A model generated the notes under the pieces. That model had not been told where the DNA came from. It did no database searches and saw nothing but the letters and a program-made list of their open reading frames with translations. From Couchioplanes caeruleus (GTDB lineage Bacteria > Actinomycetota > Actinomycetes > Mycobacteriales > Micromonosporaceae): a DNA stretch of 64,000 nt. Position 1 is the first letter of the stretch, and the number at the start of each line of letters is the position of its first letter. Where the stretch lies: contig NZ_RJKL01000001.1 in the NCBI RefSeq assembly GCF_003751945.1, positions 1,488,001 through 1,552,000 of the forward strand, read 5' to 3'. The translations under genes were made by a program, and so were the position numbers. This document shows, one piece after another, positions 17,669-26,937 of this stretch.

Positions 17669-18556
17669 TCACCGGCGCGAGGAGAATGACGGTGGAAGCC
17701 ACGGCCAGAGCCGCGGCCGGTGCCCCCGCCGTACGAGATCGGCCTCGAGGAGGCTCGGACGGCAGCAACCGGGCTCACCGCAGCCGGGCAGCAGCCGACC
17801 GAGGTGTCCCAGCCAGCGTCCGACGTCTCGGCCCGCGTCCAGCCACCGCGCCACGGTCGCCTCCAGATGGCCGGCCTCGACCGCCGCCCGGCGGACCCGC
17901 GGCTCGTCACGCCCGAAGAGTTCGGAGTACGGCCGGTCGAACGCCCGCCCCGGAACCGTCCGGCGGCGTCCCACCTCGTCGACGAAGGGCGCGATCGCGG
18001 GCCACGGGTCCGCGCGCGCCCACTCGGTGGCCGACAAGCTGTCCCGGATCCGGTCCGCCAGGTGGTCAGGGCCCTCCGCCCCGGTATCAAGGAGCGCCGC
18101 GACCCTCTCCCACCACCGGTCGTCGGGGGCGCTCTGCGCCGTACCGAGAAAGTCGGTGAGCATCGACCGCGCCCACCACTCCCCTGCGGCGTACCCGGCC
18201 GTCACGGCGGAGAGCGGCAGGATCTCCCACAGGTCGGCGCCCGGCATTCCCACCTCCGCCGCGATCAGGCCCGCCAGCCGCGAATCGCGCCGGGCCATCG
18301 CCGCGGCGGCCGGCACCCACGAGGCGTCCACCGTCCGCAGCCAGCCGAGCAGCGCCCCGGGGTCCTCATCCGGCCGGTCCCGCGCCAGCAGCAGCTCACC
18401 CACCGCGGCACCGAAACGCTCCGGGTCGGCTCCCGCCAGCCGTTCGAGCCGGTCCAGCGGCGCGGTGCCGAGGAGCTCGTACAAGTCCACGACCGGCATG
18501 TCGATCAGGCCGCGCAGCACCGCGACATCGGCGTCGCCGAGGAAATCGTCGGGCAT
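17669..18556 (-). CDS. Protein of unknown function
   Basis: A 295-residue, Leu/Ala-rich, Trp-containing and probably all-helical soluble protein starting MPDDFLGDADVAVLRGLI. No signal peptide or membrane segment. A Cys cluster CGEPGCC near residue 262 could bind metal. The frame stays open upstream to 18877, but the upstream part reads as non-coding, so ATG 18556 was chosen. I do not recognise the family. It is divergent from the decayed gene at 18629-19290. Confidence 0.6.
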   Translation of the reverse strand: MPDDFLGDADVAVLRGLIDMPVVDLYELLGTAPLDRLERLAGADPERFGAAVGELLLARDRPDEDPGALLGWLRTVDASWVPAAAAMARRDSRLAGLIAAEVGMPGADLWEILPLSAVTAGYAAGEWWARSMLTDFLGTAQSAPDDRWWERVAALLDTGAEGPDHLADRIRDSLSATEWARADPWPAIAPFVDEVGRRRTVPGRAFDRPYSELFGRDEPRVRRAAVEAGHLEATVARWLDAGRDVGRWLGHLGRLLPGCGEPGCCRPSLLEADLVRRGHRPRLWPWLPPSFSSRR

Positions 18557-18628
18557 GTGACGACCTGCCGATCGGCCTGCGGGATTGGGCTGGTCCGGAC
18601 GACCAGGGTACGGCATGATCGCGGGCAG

Positions 18629-19290
18629 ACGGCCGAGGCGGCCTCGGTCGTCGCGACCGCCAAGGGAGCGGGCGCGCGGCTGGCGGCCCTCGGCTGCCTC
18701 GTCGACAGGCTGCCCGACCCGCAGCGCGCCGACGCCGTGGCGGCGGTCGTTCGGCGCGCCGTCAAGGTGCCCGCCGAGGCTCCCGACCTGATCGCCTGGG
18801 CCGCGCCCTACCTGCCGCCGGACCACCTGGTCGCCACGCTTCGCACCTTGGCGCTGCACCAGGTTCCCCGCGCGCACTACCAGTCGCTCCGCTCGACCGG
18901 GCCCTCGACCTGCTGAGCCACCGCAGGTTCGATGACCTCGGAGGCGAGGGTCTGCTGGCGCCTCAGCCCCATCTCTCCCCTGCGCAGCGGTGCCGGGCGG
19001 CGGCGGACCTTCTCTCCCGGATGGTCCGCATCCGGGGCGGGCTGAACCATCCGTCGGCGCTCGCGCTCGCCGGGCTCGCGGGCGACCTCACCGCCGCCCA
19101 GGAGGCGAACGACCGCAGCCGCCGCATCCGCGCACTGGCGGCCGTGGGCGCCACGCTCACCGGAACCCGGCCGGACCGGCCGGCCATCCCACCCGCGATC
19201 CCGGCCGGAACGTCGACGTCTACTACGTAGACCTCGATGCTCGGGCCACCGCGGCCGTCGAGGAACGGATCCGCCACGCGTTCGCCCGGC
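18629..19290 (+). pseudogene. Decayed helical-repeat protein gene, frameshifted
   Basis: Three protein-like pieces lie in successive plus frames. Piece 1 (frame 2, to about 18895) includes ASVVATAKGAGARLAALG and DLIAWAAPYLPPDHLVATL; piece 2 (frame 1, about 18895-19200) includes ALDLLSHRRFDDLGGEGLL and SALALAGLAGDLTAAQEAND; piece 3 (frame 3) includes NVDVYYVDLDARATAAVEER. Piece 1 has no start codon, and stops occur between pieces. The helical Leu/Ala pattern suggests a HEAT-like protein. Either the gene is dead or the assembly has indels here. Confidence 0.5.
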
Positions 19291-19336
19291 CATCGGCTAA
19301 CCTGCCGGGCGGGCCTGTCGACCGGAAGGTTGCCGC

Positions 19337-19912
19337 ATGTCAGTGGACGCGTTGCGCAAACAGCGGGACCGCCTGTGGGCCCGCATTGCCGAAAGCGTGG
19401 ACGGTGCGCTCGGGTTCCTGCCGTTCTGGAAACCACAGCCCGAGCCCGACAGCAGCGTGGGGGCAGGATGCCTGAGTCAGTTCTGGCCGGCACCGTTCAC
19501 CGTCGACGGCACGACGTTTCGCAGCGCCGAGCATTTCATGATGTGGCGTAAGGCGACGTTGTTCGCCGACCCGGACACGGCGCGCCGAATCCTGGCGGCC
19601 GAGGATCCGGCGACGGCGCAGGCCCTCGGCAGACAGGTGCGGGGTTTCACGGAGCCGACGTGGACGGCCACCCGCTTCCCGGTGGTGGTGGACGGGAACC
19701 TCGCCAAGTTCGGCGCACATCCGGCGCTGCGGGATTTCCTGCTCGACACAGGCGATCTCGTCCTCGTCGAAGCAAGCCCCGTCGACCGGGTCTGGGGCGC
19801 CGGGCTGGCCGCCGACCATCCCGACATCACTGTTCCGGGCCGTTGGCGAGGGCAGAACCTCCTCGGGTTCGCGCTGATGGAGGTCCGTGACCGGCTGCGT
19901 GACGGCGGATAG
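19337..19912 (+). CDS. NADAR/YbiA-family protein
   Basis: A 191-residue cytosolic protein. CLSQFWPAPFTVDGTTF followed by RSAEHFMMWRKATLF (about residues 46-78), DRVWGAGLA (about 155) and WRGQNLLGFALMEVRDRL at the C-terminus are the signature blocks of the NADAR (YbiA, DUF1768) family. Characterised members cleave N-glycosidic bonds of riboflavin-pathway intermediates or remove ADP-ribose from guanine opposite DarT toxins. No DarT-like gene is visible here. GGAAGG precedes ATG 19337 by about 10 bases. It ends 125 bp before the dynamin operon, so a functional tie is possible but unproven. Confidence 0.85.
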   Translation: MSVDALRKQRDRLWARIAESVDGALGFLPFWKPQPEPDSSVGAGCLSQFWPAPFTVDGTTFRSAEHFMMWRKATLFADPDTARRILAAEDPATAQALGRQVRGFTEPTWTATRFPVVVDGNLAKFGAHPALRDFLLDTGDLVLVEASPVDRVWGAGLAADHPDITVPGRWRGQNLLGFALMEVRDRLRDGG

Positions 19913-20037
19913 TCGGCTCGAGCGAACTCCACTCCGGGAGCGGTGTATGCCGTGATTCGGGTCGCGGTCGTGGCAGCATCGGAGCGACCGGCGGGCGACT
20001 CGACGGGCTCGCGGTTCGGCGATCATGGAGGGTGTGC

Positions 20038-21936
20038 ATGCCGTCTCCCCGGCTCACCGTCACCCGGGAGCAGCACCGGGCCATCTTCGGCACCGGCGAC
20101 CTGCTCAAGCGGCACGGGCTGGACGACTACGCCGAGCGGGCGCGCGACGGCCTGCGCGAGACCGCCTCGGGGCAGCCGGCCGTCGTGGTCGTCGGTGAGG
20201 TCAAACGGGGGAAGAGCTCGCTGGTCAACGCCTTGACCGGACGCCACGTGTCACCGGTGGACGTGGCCGTGCTGACGGCGGCGTTCCTGCGTGTCGTACC
20301 GCCGTCCACCGAGCTGCCGGATGATGGCTGGGCGCTGGTCGGCCAGGGCACACGGCGCCGGGTCTCGCGGCAGGAGGCGTGGGCCGTGCTGTGCGCGGGC
20401 GCCGACGAAGCGCCCGGCGCGGACCCACCGCCCGGCGGCGACGAGTCGCCCGGGTATGTGGAGGTGGCGGCGGCCAGCCGCTGGCTGCCCGGGTTGACTC
20501 TGGTGGACACGCCCGGGTTCGGTGGCCTGGAGTCGGCGCACACGCGGCTGGCCCGGTGGCTGGCGGCCCGCGCGGGCGGGCTACTCGTGGTCACCGACGC
20601 GGGCCAGGTCCTGACGGCCCCGGAGCTGCGGTTCCTGACGGAGGCGGCCGAGGGCGTCGAGACGGTGATCTTCGCTGTGACCAAGGCGGACCGCTATCCC
20701 GACGGTGGGCGACAGGTCATGGCGGAGAACCGCGCCCTGCTGCGTCTGCACGCCCCCCGGTTCGCCGATGCCCCGATGCTGACCGTCTCGGCGGCGCTGG
20801 CCGGTGAGGCCGCGGCGGCGGACGACCAGGAGATCCGCACGCTGCTGGAGCGCGAATCCCACATCCCCGCGCTGGCCGCGGTCCTGCGCGAACGCATCGC
20901 CGACGGCCGCAGCGTCGGCCTGGCGAACGTGCTGCGCACCGCCGCCTCCGGCCTGGACCGCCTGGCCGCGCACCTCGACGGTCAACTCCGGGGCCTGGCC
21001 GCCGCGGCCGACGCCGGCGACCCGGTGCAGGCCGAGAGGGAGGCGCTCGACGAGCTGCGCGAGCGCGACCGCCGCTGGCGGCTCGACCTGGAACGCGACC
21101 TGGGCCGGCTGCGCCAGTCCGCGGTCCGCGACATCGGCCGCCTGCTCGACGACGTACGGGACCGGTGGCGGCTGCGGATCAGCCGGGAGTGGGCGGGCAC
21201 CACCGAGGCGGGCGCCACCCAGTTGCTCGCCGAGCTGGACAGCGAACTGCGCCTGGTAGCGGCGCATGTCGCCGGGCAGTTGCAGGACGGACTCGTGACG
21301 ATGGCGGCGGAGCTGTTCGGCAGCGTGGACGCCGCCGTCGAGGTGCTGCGGCCGGCGACAGCCGAGCTGGACGGACTCGCCCCGTCCCCCGCGCGCCGGC
21401 GCCCGGATGTCGGCGGCGGGGCGATCGATCCCGCCCTGGCGGGTTCGGCGCTGATGGGCGTGGGCCTGGCCGGGCGGCTCGGCCTGGCCGGAGCGACGAT
21501 GGGACCGCTCGGGCTGGTGTTCGGTGGGGCCTGGTTCCTGGTGAATTTCGGCGCTCGGCGGCTGCGCGTCGGCCGGCAACGGCTGGACGCCGCGCTCGCC
21601 GAATCGGTCACCGCGCTGCGCACCGAACTGGTCGGGGCGGTCGACGCCGCGATCCGCGAGTGCCGTCCGGAACTCGTGATCGGCGTCCAGGAGCACCTCA
21701 CGGCCGAGGTCAAGCGGGTGGAGGCCGTGGTGCAGGCCGCCGAGCGCACGACCCGGATGTCGGCCGGCCAACGCGCGGAACGGGTGGCGGCCGTCGAGCG
21801 GGAACTGGCGGCCGTGACCGCGCACCGGAACCTCGTCGAGCGCCAGCTCGGTGAGCTGTCAACGCCGGGAACATCCGCGGTCGCCGCCGCATCCCACCCT
21901 CAACGACCCACCACCCCACCTCGGGAGACGCCATGA
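20038..21936 (+). CDS. Dynamin-like GTPase with C-terminal membrane region (dynamin A)
   Basis: A 632-residue large GTPase. G1 is GEVKRGKSS (residues 53-61), G3 is VDTPG (156-160) and G4 is TKAD (215-218). The stalk region 270-460 is strongly helical and charged (for example DELRERDRRWRLDLERDLGR). Residues about 470-506 are hydrophobic and glycine-rich (SALMGVGLAGRLGLAGATMG, then LGLVFGGAWFLVNFG), as in membrane-inserting paddles of bacterial dynamins. A second helical stretch and a Pro/Thr tail follow. ATG 20038 has GGAGG six bases upstream; a GTG at 20032 is the alternative. It is the first gene of the six-gene unit and overlaps the next as ATGA. Confidence 0.9.
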   Translation: MPSPRLTVTREQHRAIFGTGDLLKRHGLDDYAERARDGLRETASGQPAVVVVGEVKRGKSSLVNALTGRHVSPVDVAVLTAAFLRVVPPSTELPDDGWALVGQGTRRRVSRQEAWAVLCAGADEAPGADPPPGGDESPGYVEVAAASRWLPGLTLVDTPGFGGLESAHTRLARWLAARAGGLLVVTDAGQVLTAPELRFLTEAAEGVETVIFAVTKADRYPDGGRQVMAENRALLRLHAPRFADAPMLTVSAALAGEAAAADDQEIRTLLERESHIPALAAVLRERIADGRSVGLANVLRTAASGLDRLAAHLDGQLRGLAAAADAGDPVQAEREALDELRERDRRWRLDLERDLGRLRQSAVRDIGRLLDDVRDRWRLRISREWAGTTEAGATQLLAELDSELRLVAAHVAGQLQDGLVTMAAELFGSVDAAVEVLRPATAELDGLAPSPARRRPDVGGGAIDPALAGSALMGVGLAGRLGLAGATMGPLGLVFGGAWFLVNFGARRLRVGRQRLDAALAESVTALRTELVGAVDAAIRECRPELVIGVQEHLTAEVKRVEAVVQAAERTTRMSAGQRAERVAAVERELAAVTAHRNLVERQLGELSTPGTSAVAAASHPQRPTTPPRETP

Positions 21937-22886
21937 CGGACCACGACGACTGGACGGACACTCTGCGGCCGTTCCTCCCCGAGGATCCCACCCCCGAGCC
22001 GCCCGCCGATGATCCGGCGCCGGAGCCGCAGGACGGGTTCACGCTGCCCGAGCCGGCCGGCATGCTGCCGTTCCCCGAGGTGGAGCCGGCCGGCGGCGTG
22101 GCGTGGGTGGTCGGCGGTCAGCTCGTCGGCGACCCGGCCGGCGACGCGGCTCACTGGTTCGAGCAGGCGGCGAACGGTTACTGCGTGCCGTCGAGCATCG
22201 CCCAGATCGTCTCGGAGTACAGCGGCTCGCACCACGCCGACGAGTCGGCGTTCGTGGCCCGCGCCAACGCTCTGCACCTGTTCACGATCGGGCCGGACGG
22301 CGTGCCCAGCATGGGCATCGACGGGGCACACGCGCTCCTGGAGGACGCGGGCGTACCCGCCGACATCGAGATCGGCATCGGGGTCGACACGTTGGTCGGC
22401 TACCTGGCCGAGGGCCGGCGGGTGATGCTGGCGGTGGACAGCGACGAGATCTGGTACGGCCGCGAGGACGAGGCCGCCGCGGATCACGCGGTGGTGCTGA
22501 CCGGCGTCGACACCACCCGAGGTGTGGCGATTCTGTCCGACCCGGGTACGCCGGACGGCAACATGCTGGAGGTTCCGCTGGACGTGCTGGCCGACGCGTG
22601 GGCGGACGGCGGTAACGCGGCGCTGGTGTGCGACTACCCGCCCGGAGAGGTGCCCGGCCCGGCGTTCGTGGACGCGGAGCCGGGCGGGCCGGTCGTCGAG
22701 GTGGTCCCGGCGGTACTGCCCGCCGGGGACGCCCCGGCCGGTGTGGTCACCGGCGCGGCGGTGCCCGGAGCGGCCGATGAACCCTCGGGGCAGGTCGAGG
22801 CCGTCGTGTCGTGGCTGGTGGAACGTCCGTACGTGGTCCTGCCGGTGCTGTTGGTCGGCGGCGCGATTCTGGCGCGTCGCCGGTGA
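21933..22886 (+). CDS. C39-like papain-fold protein with C-terminal membrane anchor
   Basis: A 317-residue protein. An acidic Pro-rich N-terminus (residues 1-50) precedes a domain with Cys in ANGYCVPSSIAQIV (about 84), His in ADHAVVLTGVD (about 182) and Asp in ILSDPGT (about 202), the Cys-His-Asp order of C39/papain-like peptidases. A Pro/Val-rich linker leads to a single C-terminal hydrophobic helix (RPYVVLPVLLVGGAILA) and RRR. There is no N-terminal signal peptide, so the catalytic domain is probably cytosolic and tail-anchored (inference). It overlaps both neighbours (ATGA, GTGA). The substrate could be a dynamin or Hsp70 partner, or the domain may only bind peptides. Confidence 0.75.
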   Translation: MTDHDDWTDTLRPFLPEDPTPEPPADDPAPEPQDGFTLPEPAGMLPFPEVEPAGGVAWVVGGQLVGDPAGDAAHWFEQAANGYCVPSSIAQIVSEYSGSHHADESAFVARANALHLFTIGPDGVPSMGIDGAHALLEDAGVPADIEIGIGVDTLVGYLAEGRRVMLAVDSDEIWYGREDEAAADHAVVLTGVDTTRGVAILSDPGTPDGNMLEVPLDVLADAWADGGNAALVCDYPPGEVPGPAFVDAEPGGPVVEVVPAVLPAGDAPAGVVTGAAVPGAADEPSGQVEAVVSWLVERPYVVLPVLLVGGAILARRR

Positions 22887-23185
22887 CGGGTGCGCTGGAT
22901 CCGGCGCAGGGGGTGCTCGGCGAACCGCCCGCACCCCCGCCGGAGGTGTGGGCGGCGGTGCTCGCTCGGGCGCTGGATCCGCAGGCGCCCCCGATCGACG
23001 CCACGGGTCTGGTTCCCGACCCGGCGCAGGACGACAGCCCGGCGGACGTGGGCGACGACGACACGGGGTGGTCTCACCCACCCGGACAATTGACCGAGGC
23101 CACCGCCGGCGATCACGATGACGCGGAGGATCTCCCACCGCTCGACGAGCCCTGGTCTTCGGGGACCGAACCGGAGATGTACTGA
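22883..23185 (+). CDS. Small acidic protein of unknown function
   Basis: A 100-residue protein translated from GTG 22883, overlapping the upstream stop as GTGA and ending directly against the ATG of the Hsp70 gene. It is rich in Asp, Glu and Pro (for example DDSPADVGDDDTGWSHPPG) and probably unstructured except for PPPEVWAAVLARALD near residue 20. The overlaps and absence of other frames support translation. It may be an adaptor or substrate of the neighbouring Hsp70 or dynamins (inference). Confidence 0.65.
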   Translation: MTGALDPAQGVLGEPPAPPPEVWAAVLARALDPQAPPIDATGLVPDPAQDDSPADVGDDDTGWSHPPGQLTEATAGDHDDAEDLPPLDEPWSSGTEPEMY

Positions 23186-25507
23186 ATGCCCGGCTGGACC
23201 CTGTCGATCGACTTCGGCACCTCCAACACCGCCGCCGCGTACCGCCGCGGCGGTGGCGACGCGGCGGCGATCCGGCTGTCCGATCAGGCCGAACAGATGC
23301 CCTCCGCGGTCCTCGTCACGCCCGATGACATCTGGGTGGGCAGCAAGGCGGTGCGGTCCGCACGGCTGCACCCGGACGGCTTCGAGCGCTCCCCGAAGCG
23401 GCTCATCGGCCAGGACATCGTGCTGCTGGGCGGCCGGGACGTGCCGGTGGTGACGCTGGTCGCCGCGGTGTTGCGAGCGGTGGCGGCCCGCGCGAGCCGG
23501 GTCGGTGGCGACGACCGGCCGGACGAGGTGCTGCTGACCCATCCGCAGGACTGGGCGGAACCGCGCCGCAAGGTGCTGCGGGCGGCGGCCGTCGAGGCGG
23601 GGTTCGCCGGCGAGGCCGTCCGGCTGGTACCGGAGCCGGTCGCGGCGGTCGCCCACTACGCACACACGACGCCGCTGCCGGCCGACCGCGCCGTCGCGGT
23701 GTTCGACTTCGGCGGCGGAACCTGCGATGTGGCCCTGCTGCGCGCCGACCCCGTCGACGGCGCCGACCGGGACGCGACGGCGTTGCGAGTGCTCGCCTCG
23801 GCCGGTGCCGACCCGCTCGGCGGCGACGTCTTCGATCACGTGCTGCTGACCGCGGTGCTGCGCCGGCTGGAGGAGCGTGACCGCGGTGACCTGGTCCAGG
23901 CCCTGGGAGACCCGGCCAACGCCCGAGCGGTGCAGGCGTTGCGCAACGACGTGCGGGAGGCCAAACACGAGCTGAGCGAGCACGAGCATGCCGGCATCCC
24001 GGTCGCGGTCGGCGACGACGAAGAGGTCGTGACGATCACCGCCACCGAGTTCGACGAGCTGATCGCCCCCCACGTGCGACGGGCGATCGACCTGACGACG
24101 CAGACGCTGGCGCAGGCGGGCCTGGCCGCCACGGACCTGCACGCGCTGTACCTGACGGGCGGGTCGTCGTACCTGCGCGCCGTGCAGCGGGAGTTGATAG
24201 CGCTGCTGGGCCGGCCGTTCGCCACGCTCGGGGACCCGAAGCTCGTGGTCGCGCTGGGCGCCCACCACGCCGTCCTCGCCACGGCCCCACCGGCCCTGGC
24301 GGCCCCGGCGGCGGCCCCGGCGGATCCGGCGGCCCCGGCGAAGAAGGCAGCCGCCACCCCGGCGGTGAAGTCCACCTCGGCGGCGAGGCGGGCCGCGACG
24401 CCGGCGAGCGAGGCGGTGCCGGACGCGGCGGACGACCCGAACGGCCTCAGCGCGCCCGCGCAGCGCGTCCTGACGGCCAACCCGGCGCTGGCCGCGGCCC
24501 TGGCGACCACGGCGGACGGCCCGGCGATCATCGACGACACCCTGACGCTGGTGGCGCTGATGTGCGTGCCGGACCTCCTGGAACGCGTCACCGCCGAACC
24601 GGCGCTGCTGGGCCGGCTACGCCGGGAGAACGCGGTCCTCGACGTCGCGAAGGAGCCGCCGAAGGGCGTGCCGCTGCCGGTCCGGGTGTTCCTCGGCGAC
24701 TCCGAGGCCTGGACCGGAGCGTTCCGCGGCGCCGCCACCCGGCGCAAGTGGAATGAAGACCATGGCTCGGGAGCCGGGTGGACCCACCGCATGCTGCGCA
24801 CCTGGTGCACGGCGACGCCGGAGGAACGGCGCCAGATCTTCGACACCCCGAATTGGCACCGGTGGGTGACGACCGAGTCGCACTACCCGGACGGATATCA
24901 CGGCGCTGATCCGTGGGAACCCGACAAGGTCTGCCTGTCGCCCGATACCGTCAGGCCGACGGCGGCCGCGCCGCCGCACCATGACTGGCCCCGCCCGGAG
25001 CATCCCACCGCCCAGCAGAAGCACTACGTCCACGACCTCGCCGAGCTCTACGCCGGCAGCCGGCCGGGCGTGGGTCTGGCCGCGGTCACCGCCCCCGCCC
25101 CCGAGCCTTCGGGACAGGTGATGCAGTTCCTGGGCGACCTGCCGGCGGTGCGACGCCGTCCGGTGGAGGTGATGGGGGTGGGCCTGTCGGGGTACCCCAG
25201 CGAGTTGCTGTTCTATCCCGCCCGGGGCCACCGGCCGCCCGCAGTGGTGATCCCGTTCCGGGGCCTGATGCTGTCCACGATCACCGAGACACCGACATGG
25301 AACGGATTCCCGATCATCCTCACCGCCGACGTGGTGACCGGCGTGGCCATCAAGGTCAACTGGGCGAACGCGCACCGTCGGGTCGTGATCAGCACCAGTG
25401 CCAGGCCCGGGGCCACCTGCCCACCGCCGGGCGCGGAGGTACACCTGCGCGGCGGTCAGCTTCCCGAGCTGGCCGGCCGGATCCGAACCCACCTGGGGCG
25501 GCGTTGA
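23186..25507 (+). CDS. Hsp70-type ATPase with unrecognised C-terminal domain
   Basis: A 773-residue protein. The N-terminal 370 residues are an Hsp70/actin-fold nucleotide-binding domain: phosphate loop 1 SIDFGTSNTAA (7-17), phosphate loop 2 VFDFGGGTCDVAL (171-183) and adenosine motif LYLTGGSSYLRAVQ (about 320-333). An Ala/Pro/Lys-rich linker (about 370-420) replaces the usual DLLLLDVTPLS-type linker and the beta-sandwich substrate domain is absent. The C-terminal 350 residues contain Trp/His-rich segments (WNEDHGSGAGWTHRMLRTWC and similar) and a final beta-rich part; I recognise no family. ATG abuts the previous stop, and the stop overlaps the TTG of dynamin B. It probably chaperones or gates the two GTPases (inference). 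Confidence 0.87.
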   Translation: MPGWTLSIDFGTSNTAAAYRRGGGDAAAIRLSDQAEQMPSAVLVTPDDIWVGSKAVRSARLHPDGFERSPKRLIGQDIVLLGGRDVPVVTLVAAVLRAVAARASRVGGDDRPDEVLLTHPQDWAEPRRKVLRAAAVEAGFAGEAVRLVPEPVAAVAHYAHTTPLPADRAVAVFDFGGGTCDVALLRADPVDGADRDATALRVLASAGADPLGGDVFDHVLLTAVLRRLEERDRGDLVQALGDPANARAVQALRNDVREAKHELSEHEHAGIPVAVGDDEEVVTITATEFDELIAPHVRRAIDLTTQTLAQAGLAATDLHALYLTGGSSYLRAVQRELIALLGRPFATLGDPKLVVALGAHHAVLATAPPALAAPAAAPADPAAPAKKAAATPAVKSTSAARRAATPASEAVPDAADDPNGLSAPAQRVLTANPALAAALATTADGPAIIDDTLTLVALMCVPDLLERVTAEPALLGRLRRENAVLDVAKEPPKGVPLPVRVFLGDSEAWTGAFRGAATRRKWNEDHGSGAGWTHRMLRTWCTATPEERRQIFDTPNWHRWVTTESHYPDGYHGADPWEPDKVCLSPDTVRPTAAAPPHHDWPRPEHPTAQQKHYVHDLAELYAGSRPGVGLAAVTAPAPEPSGQVMQFLGDLPAVRRRPVEVMGVGLSGYPSELLFYPARGHRPPAVVIPFRGLMLSTITETPTWNGFPIILTADVVTGVAIKVNWANAHRRVVISTSARPGATCPPPGAEVHLRGGQLPELAGRIRTHLGRR

Positions 25508-26937
25508 CGCACCCGGTTCCCGCCCGTGTGGCCCGCCTGTGCGAGCAGGTCTCGCCGCTGCTCGACGACGCCGGTCGCGAGGCCGCGGCCGCCGTGCGGG
25601 CCGGCCTGGCCGAACCGCTGCGGCTGGCGGTGGTCGGGCGGGTCAAGGCCGGCAAATCCACGCTGGTCAACGCCCTGGTCGGGCGCAGGATCGCGCCCAC
25701 CGCGGCCGGTGAGTGCACCCGCGTGGTCACCTGGTACCGGTACGGCGCCCCGGAACGCGCCGAACTCCACCTGCGCGACGGCACCCGGCAGGAGCTCCCG
25801 CTGGTGGACGGGCGGCTGCCGGAGAGCCTCGGCGTGCCGGACGCGGACGTCGCCCGGATCGTGGTTCACCTGCAGGCCGGCGCATTGCGCGAACACACGG
25901 TCATCGACACGCCGGGACTGGCCACGCTGACCGCCGCCAACGAGGCCGCCACCCGGGAGGCGGTGCTCGGCGCCGGTGACCCGGCCGCCGGATCCTCCGA
26001 CGCGGGGCAGGCGGACGCGGTGCTGTTCGTCTTCCGCGAGGCGGAACGACAGGACGAGGTCGAGTTCCTCCGGCAGTTCCGCGCCGCCACCGGCGAGCTG
26101 GCCGCCAGCGCCGTCAACGCGGTCGGCGTGCTGTCGCAGGCCGACCTGTTCGACGGCGCCGGCATGGATCCGTTCGACGCCGCGGAGGGCCAGGCGGCGC
26201 GGCTCGCCGCCGCCCGTGTCGCCGACGTGTCGGCGGTCGTCGCCGTCTCGGGCCTGCTCGCCGAGACCGCCCGCACCGGCCGCATCCGCGAGCAGGACGC
26301 CCGTGTCCTCGCCGCCGCGGCGGACGTACCCGAGCAGCGGCTGCGGTTGCGACACCGGATGCCGTTGCCGGACGGTGTCGACCAGGCCGCGCTGGAGCGG
26401 CTGTACCCGGTCCTGGGGAACTACGGCGTGCACCGGGGCCGGGAGCGGGCCGGCGCCGGGGCGCACCGGCTGGTGGGCTGGCTGGAGTCCGTGTCCGGGA
26501 TGGCCCGGGTCGAGGAGCTCCTGCGCCGCAGCCTGCTCAGCCGCGCCCACGCGCTGAAGGCCATGCGGGCGCTGACCGTGCTGACCCGCTCAGCCCAGCG
26601 CGCCGGCGCCGAGGCGGCGCTCGCGCTGATCGAGGAGGCTCGGCTCGATCCGGCGCTGCACCCCGTCCGCGAGCTGCGTGCCCTTCGCCTCCTGGTCGCC
26701 GAGGCACCCGCCTCGCCGCTGCGCGCCGCGCTGGAACAGGTCAGCGCGGACACCACCGACACCGCCCGGCTCGGGCTGCCGCACGAGGCGACGCCCGACG
26801 AGATCGCCGGTGCGGCGCGGCAGCGGGCCGCCGCCGCGCAGTCGCAGTCGGCGTTCGCCCTGATGCCCGCCGAGGTGGAGGCCGGCCGGGTGCTCGCCCG
26901 CTCGTACCAGTTGATCGCCCGGCGGGCCCGGCCATGA
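25504..26937 (+). CDS. Dynamin-like GTPase (dynamin B)
   Basis: A 477-residue GTPase with G1 GRVKAGKST (residues 45-53), conserved Thr in the G2 region (ECTRVVTWYRYG), G3 IDTPG (134-138) and G4-like SQAD (211-214). It is shorter than dynamin A and has no hydrophobic paddle, the long/short pairing known for bacterial dynamin partners such as IniA/IniC. The start is TTG at 25504, overlapping the Hsp70 stop as TTGA; ATG/GTG alternatives would cut into the helical N-terminus. Its stop overlaps the sigma-factor ATG. Confidence 0.85.
   Translation: MTHPVPARVARLCEQVSPLLDDAGREAAAAVRAGLAEPLRLAVVGRVKAGKSTLVNALVGRRIAPTAAGECTRVVTWYRYGAPERAELHLRDGTRQELPLVDGRLPESLGVPDADVARIVVHLQAGALREHTVIDTPGLATLTAANEAATREAVLGAGDPAAGSSDAGQADAVLFVFREAERQDEVEFLRQFRAATGELAASAVNAVGVLSQADLFDGAGMDPFDAAEGQAARLAAARVADVSAVVAVSGLLAETARTGRIREQDARVLAAAADVPEQRLRLRHRMPLPDGVDQAALERLYPVLGNYGVHRGRERAGAGAHRLVGWLESVSGMARVEELLRRSLLSRAHALKAMRALTVLTRSAQRAGAEAALALIEEARLDPALHPVRELRALRLLVAEAPASPLRAALEQVSADTTDTARLGLPHEATPDEIAGAARQRAAAAQSQSAFALMPAEVEAGRVLARSYQLIARRARP

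Noticed and set aside
18990..19475. An intact plus-strand gene overlapping the NADAR start
   Set aside because: Only its middle (NVDVYYVDLD...) looks like protein; the first part is the shadow of piece 2 and the end overlaps the NADAR gene in another frame. Treated as part of the decayed gene.
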